Positions 52,871-60,783 of a stretch of DNA of 64,000 bases are shown piece by piece. Position 1 is the stretch's first letter. Every line of letters begins with the position of its first letter. Location of the stretch: contig DAIPIU010000003.1 in assembly GCA_036770645.1 (NCBI GenBank), positions 1 through 64,000 on the forward strand, written 5' to 3'. Source of the DNA: Rubrimonas sp036770645 (GTDB taxonomy: Bacteria > Pseudomonadota > Alphaproteobacteria > Rhodobacterales > Rhodobacteraceae). The notes below the pieces were generated by a model that was not told where the DNA came from, did not search any database, and saw nothing but the letters and a program-made list of their open reading frames with translations. A program made the translations under genes and the position numbers.

Positions 52871-53447
52871 TCCGCCCGCCCTCGGGCAGCAGGGTCGAGG
52901 CCCCGGCGCGCAGCCGGTCCACGCCGTGGAAGGCCAGCCGCGCGGGGCCGGCCAGCACCGCCACGTCGCCCGATTCGAGCCAAAGCGAGGCGGTGGGGTC
53001 GCCACGGCGCAACCCGCCCATGCGGAACAACGCCGGGTCGCCCAGCGAGATCGAGACGACGGGCGCGGTCGGGTCGCGCTCGTCGGCGTCGCGGTGCAGG
53101 CCCATGCGGGCAGCGGCGTCGTAGAGGTTCACCAGCATGCTGTCTGGTGCCGCCGGCCAGTCCGCGACGCGCCGCCAGACCGCCAGCGCCGCCTCGGGGA
53201 TCGGCGGCCAGGGCAGGCCGGTGACGGGCGAGACCGGCGCGTAGCCATAGCCCGCGGCCGAGGCGGTCCAGCCCAGCCGCCCCGCCGCCGTCATCCGCAC
53301 CGACATGACCCGCCCGCCCGGCACGGCATAGCGCGTCGGCGGGGCCAGCGCGGCGATGGCGCGCACGTCCGCCAGCAGCGCCGCCTGCGCGGGGCGGTCG
53401 AGCAGCCCGCGCCAGATGCGCGCGCCCTTGAGGTCGATGGGGTTCAT
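52842..53447 (-). CDS. AlkB-like 2-oxoglutarate/Fe(II) dioxygenase
   Basis: A 201-residue dealkylating dioxygenase of the AlkB type, which repairs methylated DNA/RNA bases. The iron ligands are the HxD of MGLHRDADERD and a distal His in LAFHGVDRLRAG. RINLTLR supplies the Arg that binds 2-oxoglutarate. VVSISLGDPALFRMGG is the typical jelly-roll strand. SVRMTAAGRLGW and GYGYAPV correspond to the nucleotide-recognition lid. The ATG at 53447 is chosen at MNPIDLKG; the frame is open further upstream. Nothing nearby suggests an ada-type regulon. Confidence 0.88.
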   Translation of the reverse strand: MNPIDLKGARIWRGLLDRPAQAALLADVRAIAALAPPTRYAVPGGRVMSVRMTAAGRLGWTASAAGYGYAPVSPVTGLPWPPIPEAALAVWRRVADWPAAPDSMLVNLYDAAARMGLHRDADERDPTAPVVSISLGDPALFRMGGLRRGDPTASLWLESGDVAVLAGPARLAFHGVDRLRAGASTLLPEGGRINLTLRVAG

Positions 53448-53499
53448 CGGCGGCAGGGTGGCCGCGCGGCGCCTGCCGGGCAAGCGGGGAGGGCGCGCC

Positions 53500-53526
53500 G
53501 CCCGCCGGCGGCGGCGCCCGGCGGGC
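53500..53526 (-). terminator. Hairpin downstream of the coiled-coil gene pair
   Basis: Perfect 9-bp arms GCCCGCCGG / CCGGCGGGC with a nine-base loop, 36 bases past the stop of the gene at 53562-53918 and upstream of the AlkB-like gene. No T-run. Confidence 0.4.
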
Positions 53527-53561
53527 GGGGGCGGCGTCCCGCCATCCCGCGCCGGGCGGCG

Positions 53562-53918
53562 TCAGCGGATGTCGCGGCGGACCATCTCGGCGATCAGTTC
53601 GCGGATGTGGGCCCGGTCGCTCTCGTGCTGGGTCTCCAGGCGGGCGTGGTTGGCCGCCAGCACCACGTTGCGCGCCGCGAGATCGGCGACCTCGCGGTTC
53701 AGCGCCCGGATCTCCTCGGTCAGCCGCAGGATCAGCTCGCTGTCGTCGCGCAGGGCCTCCGCGGCCTTGTCGGCGGCGGCTGCGGTGTCGCGCCGCCCCT
53801 CCGACAGCATCGCCGCAAGGCCCAGCGAGCGCTCGTCGAGGAATTCGCGAAAGGCACCCGTCGGCTTGTCCGACATCTCGTCGAGCAGCGCGATGAGCGA
53901 GGCGAGCAGCCAATCCAC
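53562..53918 (-). CDS. Small coiled-coil protein of unknown function
   Basis: A 118-residue protein with no recognised family. It has a hydrophobic start (WLLASLIALLDEM) and then a long helical, heptad-like region (about 45-110, e.g. LILRLTEEIRALNREVADLA) ending in RELIAEMVRRDIR. The start is a GTG with AGGAGG seven bases upstream, beginning one base after the stop of the preceding small gene. The pair is thus one translational unit. It may be a structural or regulatory scaffold, but no function is assigned. Confidence 0.65.
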   Translation of the reverse strand: MDWLLASLIALLDEMSDKPTGAFREFLDERSLGLAAMLSEGRRDTAAAADKAAEALRDDSELILRLTEEIRALNREVADLAARNVVLAANHARLETQHESDRAHIRELIAEMVRRDIR

Positions 53919-53919
53919 C

Positions 53920-54156
53920 CTAATCCTCCTTCGCCTCGGCAGGCGGCGCCGCTCCGTCGAGGGCCTGTCCGCGCGCCTCGCGACGGGCGCGCTGCGCCCG
54001 CACGGTGTCGAGCGTCGCCGCCGCCGTCTCGCGCGCGCCGGCGTTGTGGGCCACGGCCTCGCTCAGCCGCTCGCCCCGCTGGGATGTCTCGGCGATCTCG
54101 GCCTTCAGCGAGGCGACGAGCACACCGACGAAGTTCGCGGCCATGGTCTTGTCCAT
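53920..54156 (-). CDS. Small helical hypothetical protein
   Basis: A 78-residue protein of unknown family: helix-forming throughout (ANFVGVLVASLKAEIAETSQ, then EAVAHNAGARETAAATLDTV), with a disordered acidic C-terminus (GAAPPAEAKED). The start ATG at 54156 is followed later by the GTG gene that begins one base after this stop. The size, helical content and tight spacing suggest that the two products interact. A shadow frame is unlikely because the composition is balanced and a good Shine-Dalgarno serves the second gene. Confidence 0.55.
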   Translation of the reverse strand: MDKTMAANFVGVLVASLKAEIAETSQRGERLSEAVAHNAGARETAAATLDTVRAQRARREARGQALDGAAPPAEAKED

Positions 54157-54205
54157 GGCCCGGGACGCTAGCGGCGCGAAACTGAAGGAATCGCCAACGC
54201 CGCGG

Positions 54206-55231
54206 TCAGACCCGCGGCGGGCTGTCGATGGCGACCGCGCCCACGTCGCGCCAGATCGAGGATGCGCCGAACAGCCGCGCGCGCAGATCGAGCCATGCGA
54301 AGAACCACCCCACCTGACGTCCCTTCACCCCGGGCAGGCCGGCCGGGTCGAGCCCGTTCCAGGGCAGGAAGGGGTTGCGGCGCAGATAGCCGTGGATCTC
54401 GACGCGGGTGGTGGGCCGCGCGCTCGGGCTGCGGCGATGGAACCCGTAGGTGTCGGCGATCACCAGCGTGTTGGCGCGCACGTCCATCGTCCGCGGCGGC
54501 CCGTAGCCCAGCGCCGCCAGCCCTTCCTCCCCGATGCGGAACGACCCCAGCGCATGGTGGCGGCGCGGGTCGTCGCGGGCGGTCAGGCTCTGCGCGTGCT
54601 CCCACTCAAGCCTCTGCGGCGTCAGGCGGTGCGAGCCGGGGACGAAGACGAAGGGGCCGTCCTCGGGGCCGACATCGGTCAGGAACAGCCAAAGCTTCGC
54701 GGTGGGGTGGAAGGTGTCGGCGTGCAGGGCGGTCTGCGGGTCGGCCGCGTCGCGGCCCGGCCGGGCGATGACGCTTTGCAGGAACAGCGCCGGCGCCCCG
54801 GCCCGCCCGGCCGCATAGCCCATCAGGGCCGCGATGTCGCGTCGCCGGGCGAAGGCCCGCGCGGGGGCGAGGCGCGGTCCCGACAGCGCCGCCATCCGCG
54901 TCACGGTCGGGCCCTGGCGCATCTCGCGCGCCGGCAGGGGCGCGTCGAACACGGCCGTGCGCAGCGCCGCGAAGGCCTCGGGCGGCAGGAGATCGGGGCG
55001 AAGCACGAAGCCGTCGCGGTCGAATGCGGCGCGGTCGGCCGGATCGAGCCGCGCCGCCATCCGCGCCCGCCGCCACGCCGACAGGCGCGCGGCGGCGGCC
55101 ACGCGCGTGCGGTGCAGGCCGAGGCGGTTCAGCCGCGGACTGCCCAGGATCGGGTTCCGGGCGAAGGATTTGTCCGACCCCGCCACGCCCGCGGCATGGC
55201 CGAGCCAGAGGAAGGGGCGTGCGAGCAGCAT
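54206..55231 (-). CDS. Phytanoyl-CoA dioxygenase (PhyH)-family protein
   Basis: A 341-residue non-haem Fe(II)/2-oxoglutarate oxygenase. The iron motif is LHADTFHPTAKLWLFLTDV (HxD), FVFVPGSHRLTP follows, and the distal His is in TYGFHRRSPSARPTTRVEIH, whose Arg residues can bind 2-oxoglutarate. The N-terminal ~60 residues (RNPILGSPRLNRLGLHRTR) are extra to the core. The ATG at 55231 has GGAG nine bases upstream; a GTG at 55258 is the alternative. Substrates in this family range from fatty acyl-CoA to small metabolites, so none is assigned. Confidence 0.82.
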   Translation of the reverse strand: MLLARPFLWLGHAAGVAGSDKSFARNPILGSPRLNRLGLHRTRVAAAARLSAWRRARMAARLDPADRAAFDRDGFVLRPDLLPPEAFAALRTAVFDAPLPAREMRQGPTVTRMAALSGPRLAPARAFARRRDIAALMGYAAGRAGAPALFLQSVIARPGRDAADPQTALHADTFHPTAKLWLFLTDVGPEDGPFVFVPGSHRLTPQRLEWEHAQSLTARDDPRRHHALGSFRIGEEGLAALGYGPPRTMDVRANTLVIADTYGFHRRSPSARPTTRVEIHGYLRRNPFLPWNGLDPAGLPGVKGRQVGWFFAWLDLRARLFGASSIWRDVGAVAIDSPPRV

Positions 55232-55371
55232 GGACGCGGTCTCCGGCCGATGCGCCACAGTGCACCGCGCAGGGCCCGGTTGTCAGCAGGCGCGGTGCGA
55301 AAACCTTGCTGCGGTCCGCCCCGCGACCCGTTAGCCTGCCGCAAACGCCGCCGCACGGGGAAACGCCGCCC

Positions 55372-58300
55372 ATGACCGTCTTCCGCAAGATCCTCGTCGC
55401 CAATCGCGGCGAAATCGCGATCCGCGTGATGCGCGCCGCCACCGAACTCGGCAAGCGGACGGTCGCGATCTACGCCGAGGAGGACAAGCTCTCGCTCCAC
55501 CGTTTCAAGGCCGACGAGGCCTATCGCGTGGGCGAGGGGCTGGGGCCGATCGCCGCCTATCTCTGCATCCCCGAGGTCATCCGCGTCGCGCGCGAATGCG
55601 GGGCCGACGCCATCCACCCGGGCTACGGCCTGCTGTCGGAGAACCCCGATTTCGTCGATGCCTGCGCCGAGGCCGGCATCGCCTTCATCGGACCCTCCGC
55701 CGCCACCATGCGGATGCTGGGCGACAAGGCCAGCGCGCGGCGCGCCGCCATCGCCGCCGGCGTGCCGGTGATCCCCGCGACCGAGGTGCTGGGCGACGAC
55801 ATGGACGCCGTGCGCGCCATGGCGGCCGAGGTCGGCTATCCGCTGATGCTCAAGGCCTCCTGGGGCGGCGGCGGACGCGGCATGCGCCCGATCTTCGGCG
55901 AGGCGGAACTCGAGGCCAAGGTGAAGGAGGGGCGGCGCGAGGCCGAGGCCGCCTTCGGCAACGGCGAGGGCTATCTGGAAAAGATGGTCATGCGCGCCCG
56001 CCACGTGGAGGTGCAGATCCTCGGCGACCAGCACGGCAACATCGTCCACCTGTTCGAGCGCGACTGCACCGTGCAGCGGCGCAACCAGAAGGTCGTCGAG
56101 CGGGCGCCCGCCCCCTATCTCGACGAGGCGCAGCGGGCGGAGCTTTGCGAATACGGCCTGCGCATCGCGCGGCACGCCAACTACACCTGCGCCGGCACGG
56201 TCGAGTTCCTCCAGGACGCCGACGACGGCAAGTTCTACTTCATCGAGGTCAACCCGCGCGTTCAGGTCGAGCACACCGTCACCGAGGAGGTGACGGGCGT
56301 CGACATCGTGAAGGCGCAGATCCGCATCACCGAGGGCGCGCGCATCGGCGACGTGGCCGATTCGGGGGTTCCGGCGCAGCACCTGATCAGGCTGGACGGC
56401 CACGCCGTGCAGTGCCGCATAACCACCGAAGACCCGCTCAACAACTTCATCCCCGACTACGGCCGCATCACGGCCTATCGCGGCGCGACCGGCTTCGGCA
56501 TCCGCCTCGATGGCGGCACCGCCTATTCCGGCGCGGTGATCACCCGCTTCTACGATTCCCTGCTGGAAAAGGTGACGGCCTGGGCGCCGACCGCCGACGA
56601 GGCCGTGGCGCGGCTAGACCGCGCGCTGCGCGAGTTCCGCATCCGCGGCGTCGCCACCAATCTCGCCTTCGTCGAGAACCTGATCGCGCACCCCAAGTTC
56701 CGCAGCTGCGAATACACCACCAAGTTCATCGACGACCACGCCGAGCTGTTCCAGTTCCAGAAACGCCGCGACCGCGCCACGAAGATCCTGCGCTACATCG
56801 CCGACGTGACCGTGAACGGCCACCCCGAGACCGGGGGCCGGCCGCGTCCGCCCGCCCATGCGCGCCTTCCCCGCCCGCCCGCCTGGCGCGTCGAGACCCC
56901 GCCGCCGGGCTTCAAGACCCTGCTCGACCAGAAGGGGCCGAAGGCCGTCGCCGACGCCATGCTGGCCGAGCCGCGCCTGCTGATGACCGACACGACCATG
57001 CGCGACGGCCACCAGTCGCTGCTGGCCACCCGCATGCGCTCGATCGACATGGTGCGCGTCGCCGACGCCTATGCGCGCAACCTGCCGGGCCTGTTCTCGG
57101 TGGAATGCTGGGGCGGCGCGACCTTCGACGTGGCCTACCGCTTCCTGCAGGAATGCCCGTGGCAGCGGCTGCGCGACCTGCGCCGGCGGATGCCGAACCT
57201 GCTGCTGCAGATGCTGCTGCGCTCGTCCAACGGCGTCGGCTACACCAACTACCCCGACAACGTCGTGCGCCACTTCACGCTCCAGGCCGCCAAGACCGGG
57301 GTGGACGTGTTCCGCGTCTTCGACAGCCTCAACTGGGTCGAGAACATGCGCGTCGCCATCGACGCGGTGCTGGAATCGGGCAAGATCTGCGAGGCCGCGG
57401 TCTGCTACACCGGCGACATCGACGATCCCGACCGCGCGAAATACTCGCTGTCGTATTATGTCGAGACGGCGAAGGCGCTGGAGGCCGCGGGCGCCCACGT
57501 GCTGGGCGTCAAGGACATGGCGGGGCTGCTCAAGCCCGCCGCGGCGCGCCGGCTGATCGCGGCGCTGAAGGACGAGATCGCCATCCCGATCCACTTCCAC
57601 ACCCACGACACCTCCGGCATCTCCGGGGCGTCCGTGCTGGCGGCGGCGGAGGCCGGGGTGGACGCGGCCGACGCGGCGATGGACTCGTTCTCCGGGATGA
57701 CCTCGCAGCCCTGCATGGGCTCCATCGTCGCGGCCCTGCGCGGCCAGCCCCGCGACACCGGCCTCGACCCGTCCGCGATCCGCGAGATCTCGGATTACTG
57801 GGAGCAGGTGCGCGGCCAGTATGTCGGCTTCGAGACCGACATGAAGGCCCCGGCCGCCGAGGTGTATCTGCACGAGATGCCGGGCGGCCAGTTCACCAAC
57901 CTCAAGGCCCAGGCGCGCAGCCTCGGGCTCGAGGAGAAATGGCCCGAGGTGGCGAAGGCCTACGCCGAGGCCAACGCCATGTTCGGCGACATCGTGAAGG
58001 TCACGCCCTCGTCCAAGGTGGTGGGCGACATGGCGCTGATGATGGTCACGCAGGGCCTGACCCGCGCCGATGTCGAGGACATGGCGAAGGACATCGCCTT
58101 TCCCGAATCCGTGGTCGGCATGATGCGGGGCGAACTCGGCCAGCCTCCCGGCGGCTGGCCCGCGGCGATCCAGGGCAAGGTGCTGAAGGGCGAGACCCCC
58201 ATCACGGGCCGCCCCGGGGCCGAGATGGCGCCCGTCGATCTCGAGGCGGTGCGCGCCGCGGTGTCGGAGGAACTGGAGGGCAAGCCCGTCGACGACGAGG

Positions 58301-58821
58301 ATCTCGCCTCCTACCTCATGTATCCGAAGGTCTACCTCGACTACATGGGCCGCCGCCGCGACTTCGGCCCGGTGCGGCAGCTGCCGACCCCGATCTTCTT
58401 CTACGGGATGGAGGCGGGGCAGGAGATCACCGTCGACCTCGAGGCCGGCAAGACCCTGATCGTGCGCCTGTCGGCCATCGGCGAGGCGCATGACGGCGAG
58501 GTGAAGGTGTTCTTCGAGCTGAACGGCCAGCCGCGCACCATCCGCGCGCCCGACCGCAAGTCGGCCGCCGGCCTGCGCGCCAACCCGAAGGCCGAACCCG
58601 GCGACCCCGCCCAGGTCGGCGCGCCCCTGCCGGGCGTGATCGCCTCGGTGAACGTGCAGGCGGGCCAGACGGTCAAGCCGGGCGACCTGCTGCTGACCAT
58701 CGAGGCGATGAAGATGGAGACGGCCCTGCACGCCGACCGCGACGGTGTGATCAAGCGCGTGGTCACGCCCGCGGGTGCCGCGGTCGACGCCAAGGATCTG
58801 CTGGTGGAGTACGAGGGGTGA
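55372..58821 (+). CDS. pyc: Pyruvate carboxylase
   Basis: Biotin enzyme of 1149 residues that carboxylates pyruvate to oxaloacetate, refilling the TCA cycle. The biotin carboxylase domain (1-455) has KILVANRGEIAIRVMRAA, the ATP-grasp loop SWGGGGRGM and EVNPRVQVEHTVTEEVTG. The carboxyltransferase domain (about 530-800) has LLMTDTTMRDGHQSLLATR, the metal-binding HFHTHDTSG and the carboxybiotin lysine region GVKDMAG. The allosteric region and C-terminal biotinyl domain follow, with the lipoyl-type motif IEAMKMETAL. All four parts are in one chain, as in the alpha-4 type. The ATG at 55372 is chosen at MTVFRKIL. Confidence 0.97.
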   Translation: MTVFRKILVANRGEIAIRVMRAATELGKRTVAIYAEEDKLSLHRFKADEAYRVGEGLGPIAAYLCIPEVIRVARECGADAIHPGYGLLSENPDFVDACAEAGIAFIGPSAATMRMLGDKASARRAAIAAGVPVIPATEVLGDDMDAVRAMAAEVGYPLMLKASWGGGGRGMRPIFGEAELEAKVKEGRREAEAAFGNGEGYLEKMVMRARHVEVQILGDQHGNIVHLFERDCTVQRRNQKVVERAPAPYLDEAQRAELCEYGLRIARHANYTCAGTVEFLQDADDGKFYFIEVNPRVQVEHTVTEEVTGVDIVKAQIRITEGARIGDVADSGVPAQHLIRLDGHAVQCRITTEDPLNNFIPDYGRITAYRGATGFGIRLDGGTAYSGAVITRFYDSLLEKVTAWAPTADEAVARLDRALREFRIRGVATNLAFVENLIAHPKFRSCEYTTKFIDDHAELFQFQKRRDRATKILRYIADVTVNGHPETGGRPRPPAHARLPRPPAWRVETPPPGFKTLLDQKGPKAVADAMLAEPRLLMTDTTMRDGHQSLLATRMRSIDMVRVADAYARNLPGLFSVECWGGATFDVAYRFLQECPWQRLRDLRRRMPNLLLQMLLRSSNGVGYTNYPDNVVRHFTLQAAKTGVDVFRVFDSLNWVENMRVAIDAVLESGKICEAAVCYTGDIDDPDRAKYSLSYYVETAKALEAAGAHVLGVKDMAGLLKPAAARRLIAALKDEIAIPIHFHTHDTSGISGASVLAAAEAGVDAADAAMDSFSGMTSQPCMGSIVAALRGQPRDTGLDPSAIREISDYWEQVRGQYVGFETDMKAPAAEVYLHEMPGGQFTNLKAQARSLGLEEKWPEVAKAYAEANAMFGDIVKVTPSSKVVGDMALMMVTQGLTRADVEDMAKDIAFPESVVGMMRGELGQPPGGWPAAIQGKVLKGETPITGRPGAEMAPVDLEAVRAAVSEELEGKPVDDEDLASYLMYPKVYLDYMGRRRDFGPVRQLPTPIFFYGMEAGQEITVDLEAGKTLIVRLSAIGEAHDGEVKVFFELNGQPRTIRAPDRKSAAGLRANPKAEPGDPAQVGAPLPGVIASVNVQAGQTVKPGDLLLTIEAMKMETALHADRDGVIKRVVTPAGAAVDAKDLLVEYEG

Positions 58822-58829
58822 GGGTGGTG

Positions 58830-58864
58830 GGCTGGGCGGCCCGCGCGTCGCGGACCGCCCAGCC
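58830..58864. terminator. Strong hairpin after pyc
   Basis: A 16-bp stem with one mismatch, GGCTGGGCGGCCCGCG against CGCGGACCGCCCAGCC, with a three-base loop (CGT). It starts nine bases after the pyc stop and lies before the convergent secreted-protein gene. No T-run on either strand, so it may serve as an mRNA 3'-end stabiliser or a bidirectional block. Confidence 0.55.
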
Positions 58865-58884
58865 ATAGTCCCAGTGGTCCCGGA

Positions 58885-59388
58885 TCAGCTCGATGAAGGC
58901 CAGTCGGCACCGTGGCGTTCGCGCATCTCTTCCAGCTTGTCGTCGATCAGGTCGTCGACCGCGTCGATCATCAGCCAGTAATTGTAGGTCTTGCGGCGGT
59001 ATTCATCGGTGTTCGCCTGCTCGACCAGCAGGCTGCGGCCCTTTACGGTGATCGGCTCCCACTTTGCCTCGAACTCGTCCAGCACCGCGCGCTGCGCCTC
59101 GGTGATGCCGGCGCCGCGCAGCACCGCGACATAGCGGGCGACCTTCTCGACATCGCTGTCGTATTCGCGCGCGAGGCGTGCGCGCTCCTCCGCCTGATCG
59201 TCGCTCAGCACAGCGCTCAGCGCGACCAGCAGCGAGGTTTCCTGGATGTTGGCTTCCAGCTTCGCGAAGGCGGCGTAGATCATCAGCGTCTCGGCGGTGA
59301 CCGGCTCGGCCGCGCGCGTGGCGGCGGGCTGGACGGCGAGCGCGAGCGCGCAGGCCGCCGCGGCGGCCCGCAAGGTCTTGAATGTCAT
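58885..59388 (-). CDS. Secreted hypothetical protein
   Basis: A 167-residue exported protein of unknown family. It has a Sec signal peptide (LRAAAAACALALAVQPAATRA, cut near ATRA-AEP in outline). The mature part is helical and charged: ETLMIYAAFAKLEANIQETS, then ERARLAREYDSDVEKVARYV, and a Tyr/Trp-rich segment RRKTYNYWLMIDAVDDLIDD near the end. AGGGAGAG seven bases upstream of the ATG at 59388 is a good ribosome-binding site. No catalytic motif or cysteine pair is visible in the mature part, so a binding or structural role is possible but unproven. Confidence 0.72.
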   Translation of the reverse strand: MTFKTLRAAAAACALALAVQPAATRAAEPVTAETLMIYAAFAKLEANIQETSLLVALSAVLSDDQAEERARLAREYDSDVEKVARYVAVLRGAGITEAQRAVLDEFEAKWEPITVKGRSLLVEQANTDEYRRKTYNYWLMIDAVDDLIDDKLEEMRERHGADWPSSS

Positions 59389-59489
59389 GGGTCTCTCCCT
59401 GTTTCGCCTCTTGGCTGGGCCAAAGCGCCAGCGAAATGGGGCGAGATCGGGGCATTTCTCAGCAAACGCTCAAGAACGCCCCTGAAAGC

Positions 59490-59975
59490 TCAGGTCAGCG
59501 CCGCGAAGGTGGCCACGCCCCACAGCGTCATCAGGAAATGCGTGCGCTGGGCCTCGCCGAAGCCGATCCAGTAGCGGAACCATTCGCCGCCCACGAGGAA
59601 CGCGCCCCAGACGGCGGTGAAGCCGATCACCGACAGGGCGGCGAGCACCCGCGCGCCCTCGGCGTCGGCCTGCCCCAGCGCCGCCGTCAGCAGCATGCCG
59701 ACCGAGGCCCAGAGCGCGAGCGCCACCACCGACTCGACCGCGACGATGGCGGCATAGAGCCGGCGGTGCGCCCTGCCGCATTCGACGCGATAGGGTCCGA
59801 ATTCGGCGAACAGGTCGGGCTGGTCGCGCAGGGGGCGCATCGACATCACGTCGGCGACCATGGCCCGGTTCACCGCGGGGTGGCGGATGTTGCCCCAGGC
59901 GCCGATGGTCAGCCAGCCGGCCTGCAGCGCAACCAGCGCTGCCTGCCCGATGAGGGAGGTTTCCTGAAGGGTCAC
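59490..59975 (-). CDS. DUF2165-family membrane protein
   Basis: A 161-residue inner-membrane protein with about four helices. Landmarks of DUF2165: a first helix around LIGQAALVALQAGWLTIGAW, a loop with MSMRPLRDQPDLFAEFGPYR, a charged hairpin (RRLYAAIVAVESVVALALW), and the terminal WFRYWIGFGEAQRTHFLMTL. Function is unknown. The start is the GTG at 59975 with AGGAA nine bases upstream; the in-frame ATG at 60017 lacks a ribosome-binding site. It lies between the secreted-protein gene and the lut operon, all leftward. Confidence 0.8.
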   Translation of the reverse strand: MTLQETSLIGQAALVALQAGWLTIGAWGNIRHPAVNRAMVADVMSMRPLRDQPDLFAEFGPYRVECGRAHRRLYAAIVAVESVVALALWASVGMLLTAALGQADAEGARVLAALSVIGFTAVWGAFLVGGEWFRYWIGFGEAQRTHFLMTLWGVATFAALT

Positions 59976-60132
59976 GGCACAGCGTTCCTGCGGCGCGGAC
60001 ACCCACACCGGACGCATGCGCGCCGCCGACGCCGTCGCCCGCTGCCGCGCCGCCCCCGACCGGCGCGCGTAAGCGGTTGCAGGATAGGACCATGCTGCAG
60101 TGCGGTGGAATACGACTTTCGGCGGGGGCGCG

Positions 60133-60783
60133 TCAGCCGATCAGGAAGACGTGCAGCGCCACCGGGCCGTGCGCGCCCAGCTGCAGCGTCTGGCCGATGT
60201 CGGCGGAGCGGCTGGGGCCGGTGACCAGGTTCACCGTGCGCGGGTCGAGGCCGCGGGCGCGCCAGGCGGCCCACATGTCCTCGAAGCCGGCCATCAAATC
60301 CTCCGCCGGCAGCGCCACGAAATGGGTCTCGCCGAGGAAGGTCAGCGTCACCGGATTGCCGGGGCCCGAGGCGAGCACAAGCGTCCCGGTCTCGGCCATG
60401 GCGAATTCGGCGCGCGACAGCGTCGCGGGCTCCTCGATCCGGCCCGGCCCTTCCGATCGGTCGAGCCCGCCCCAGTCGAGCGCGCGAAGGGCCGGGTCCG
60501 ATCCCGTCCGGATCGCGGCCGGCAAGTTGCGCGCGCGCAGTTCCGTCGCCAGCGCCCCGGGAAGCGCCGCCCAGCCGTCGATGCGCGACAGGGTGGCGGC
60601 CGCCGCCAGCGTCTTGGCCTCGAACTGCGCCAGCCGCGCCGCGCCCTCGCTGCGCCCCTGCGCCGGGACCGGCGCGGTCTGGGCCGGGCGCGACAGGTGC
60701 GCGGCGACCGCGGCCTCGCGCGCGGGGTCGCCGCCGGTGGCGCGCCGCACCCGCGCCAGGATCGCCGCGCGCGCCGTGGTCAC
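60133..60783 (-). CDS. lutC: LutC/YkgG-like LUD-domain protein
   Basis: A 216-residue member of the LUD family, third component of the LutABC L-lactate-oxidising complex. Motifs: ALDWGGLDRSEGPGRIEEPA, then FAMAETGTLVLASGPGNPVT, LTFLGETHFVALPAEDLM, and VNLVTGPSRSADIGQTLQLG, GAHGPVALHVFLI. The GTG start overlaps the lutB stop by GTGA. It is the last gene of the leftward lutA-arsC-lutB-lutC unit. No dedicated LutR-type regulator or lactate permease (LutP) is visible in the window. Confidence 0.9.
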   Translation of the reverse strand: MTTARAAILARVRRATGGDPAREAAVAAHLSRPAQTAPVPAQGRSEGAARLAQFEAKTLAAAATLSRIDGWAALPGALATELRARNLPAAIRTGSDPALRALDWGGLDRSEGPGRIEEPATLSRAEFAMAETGTLVLASGPGNPVTLTFLGETHFVALPAEDLMAGFEDMWAAWRARGLDPRTVNLVTGPSRSADIGQTLQLGAHGPVALHVFLIG

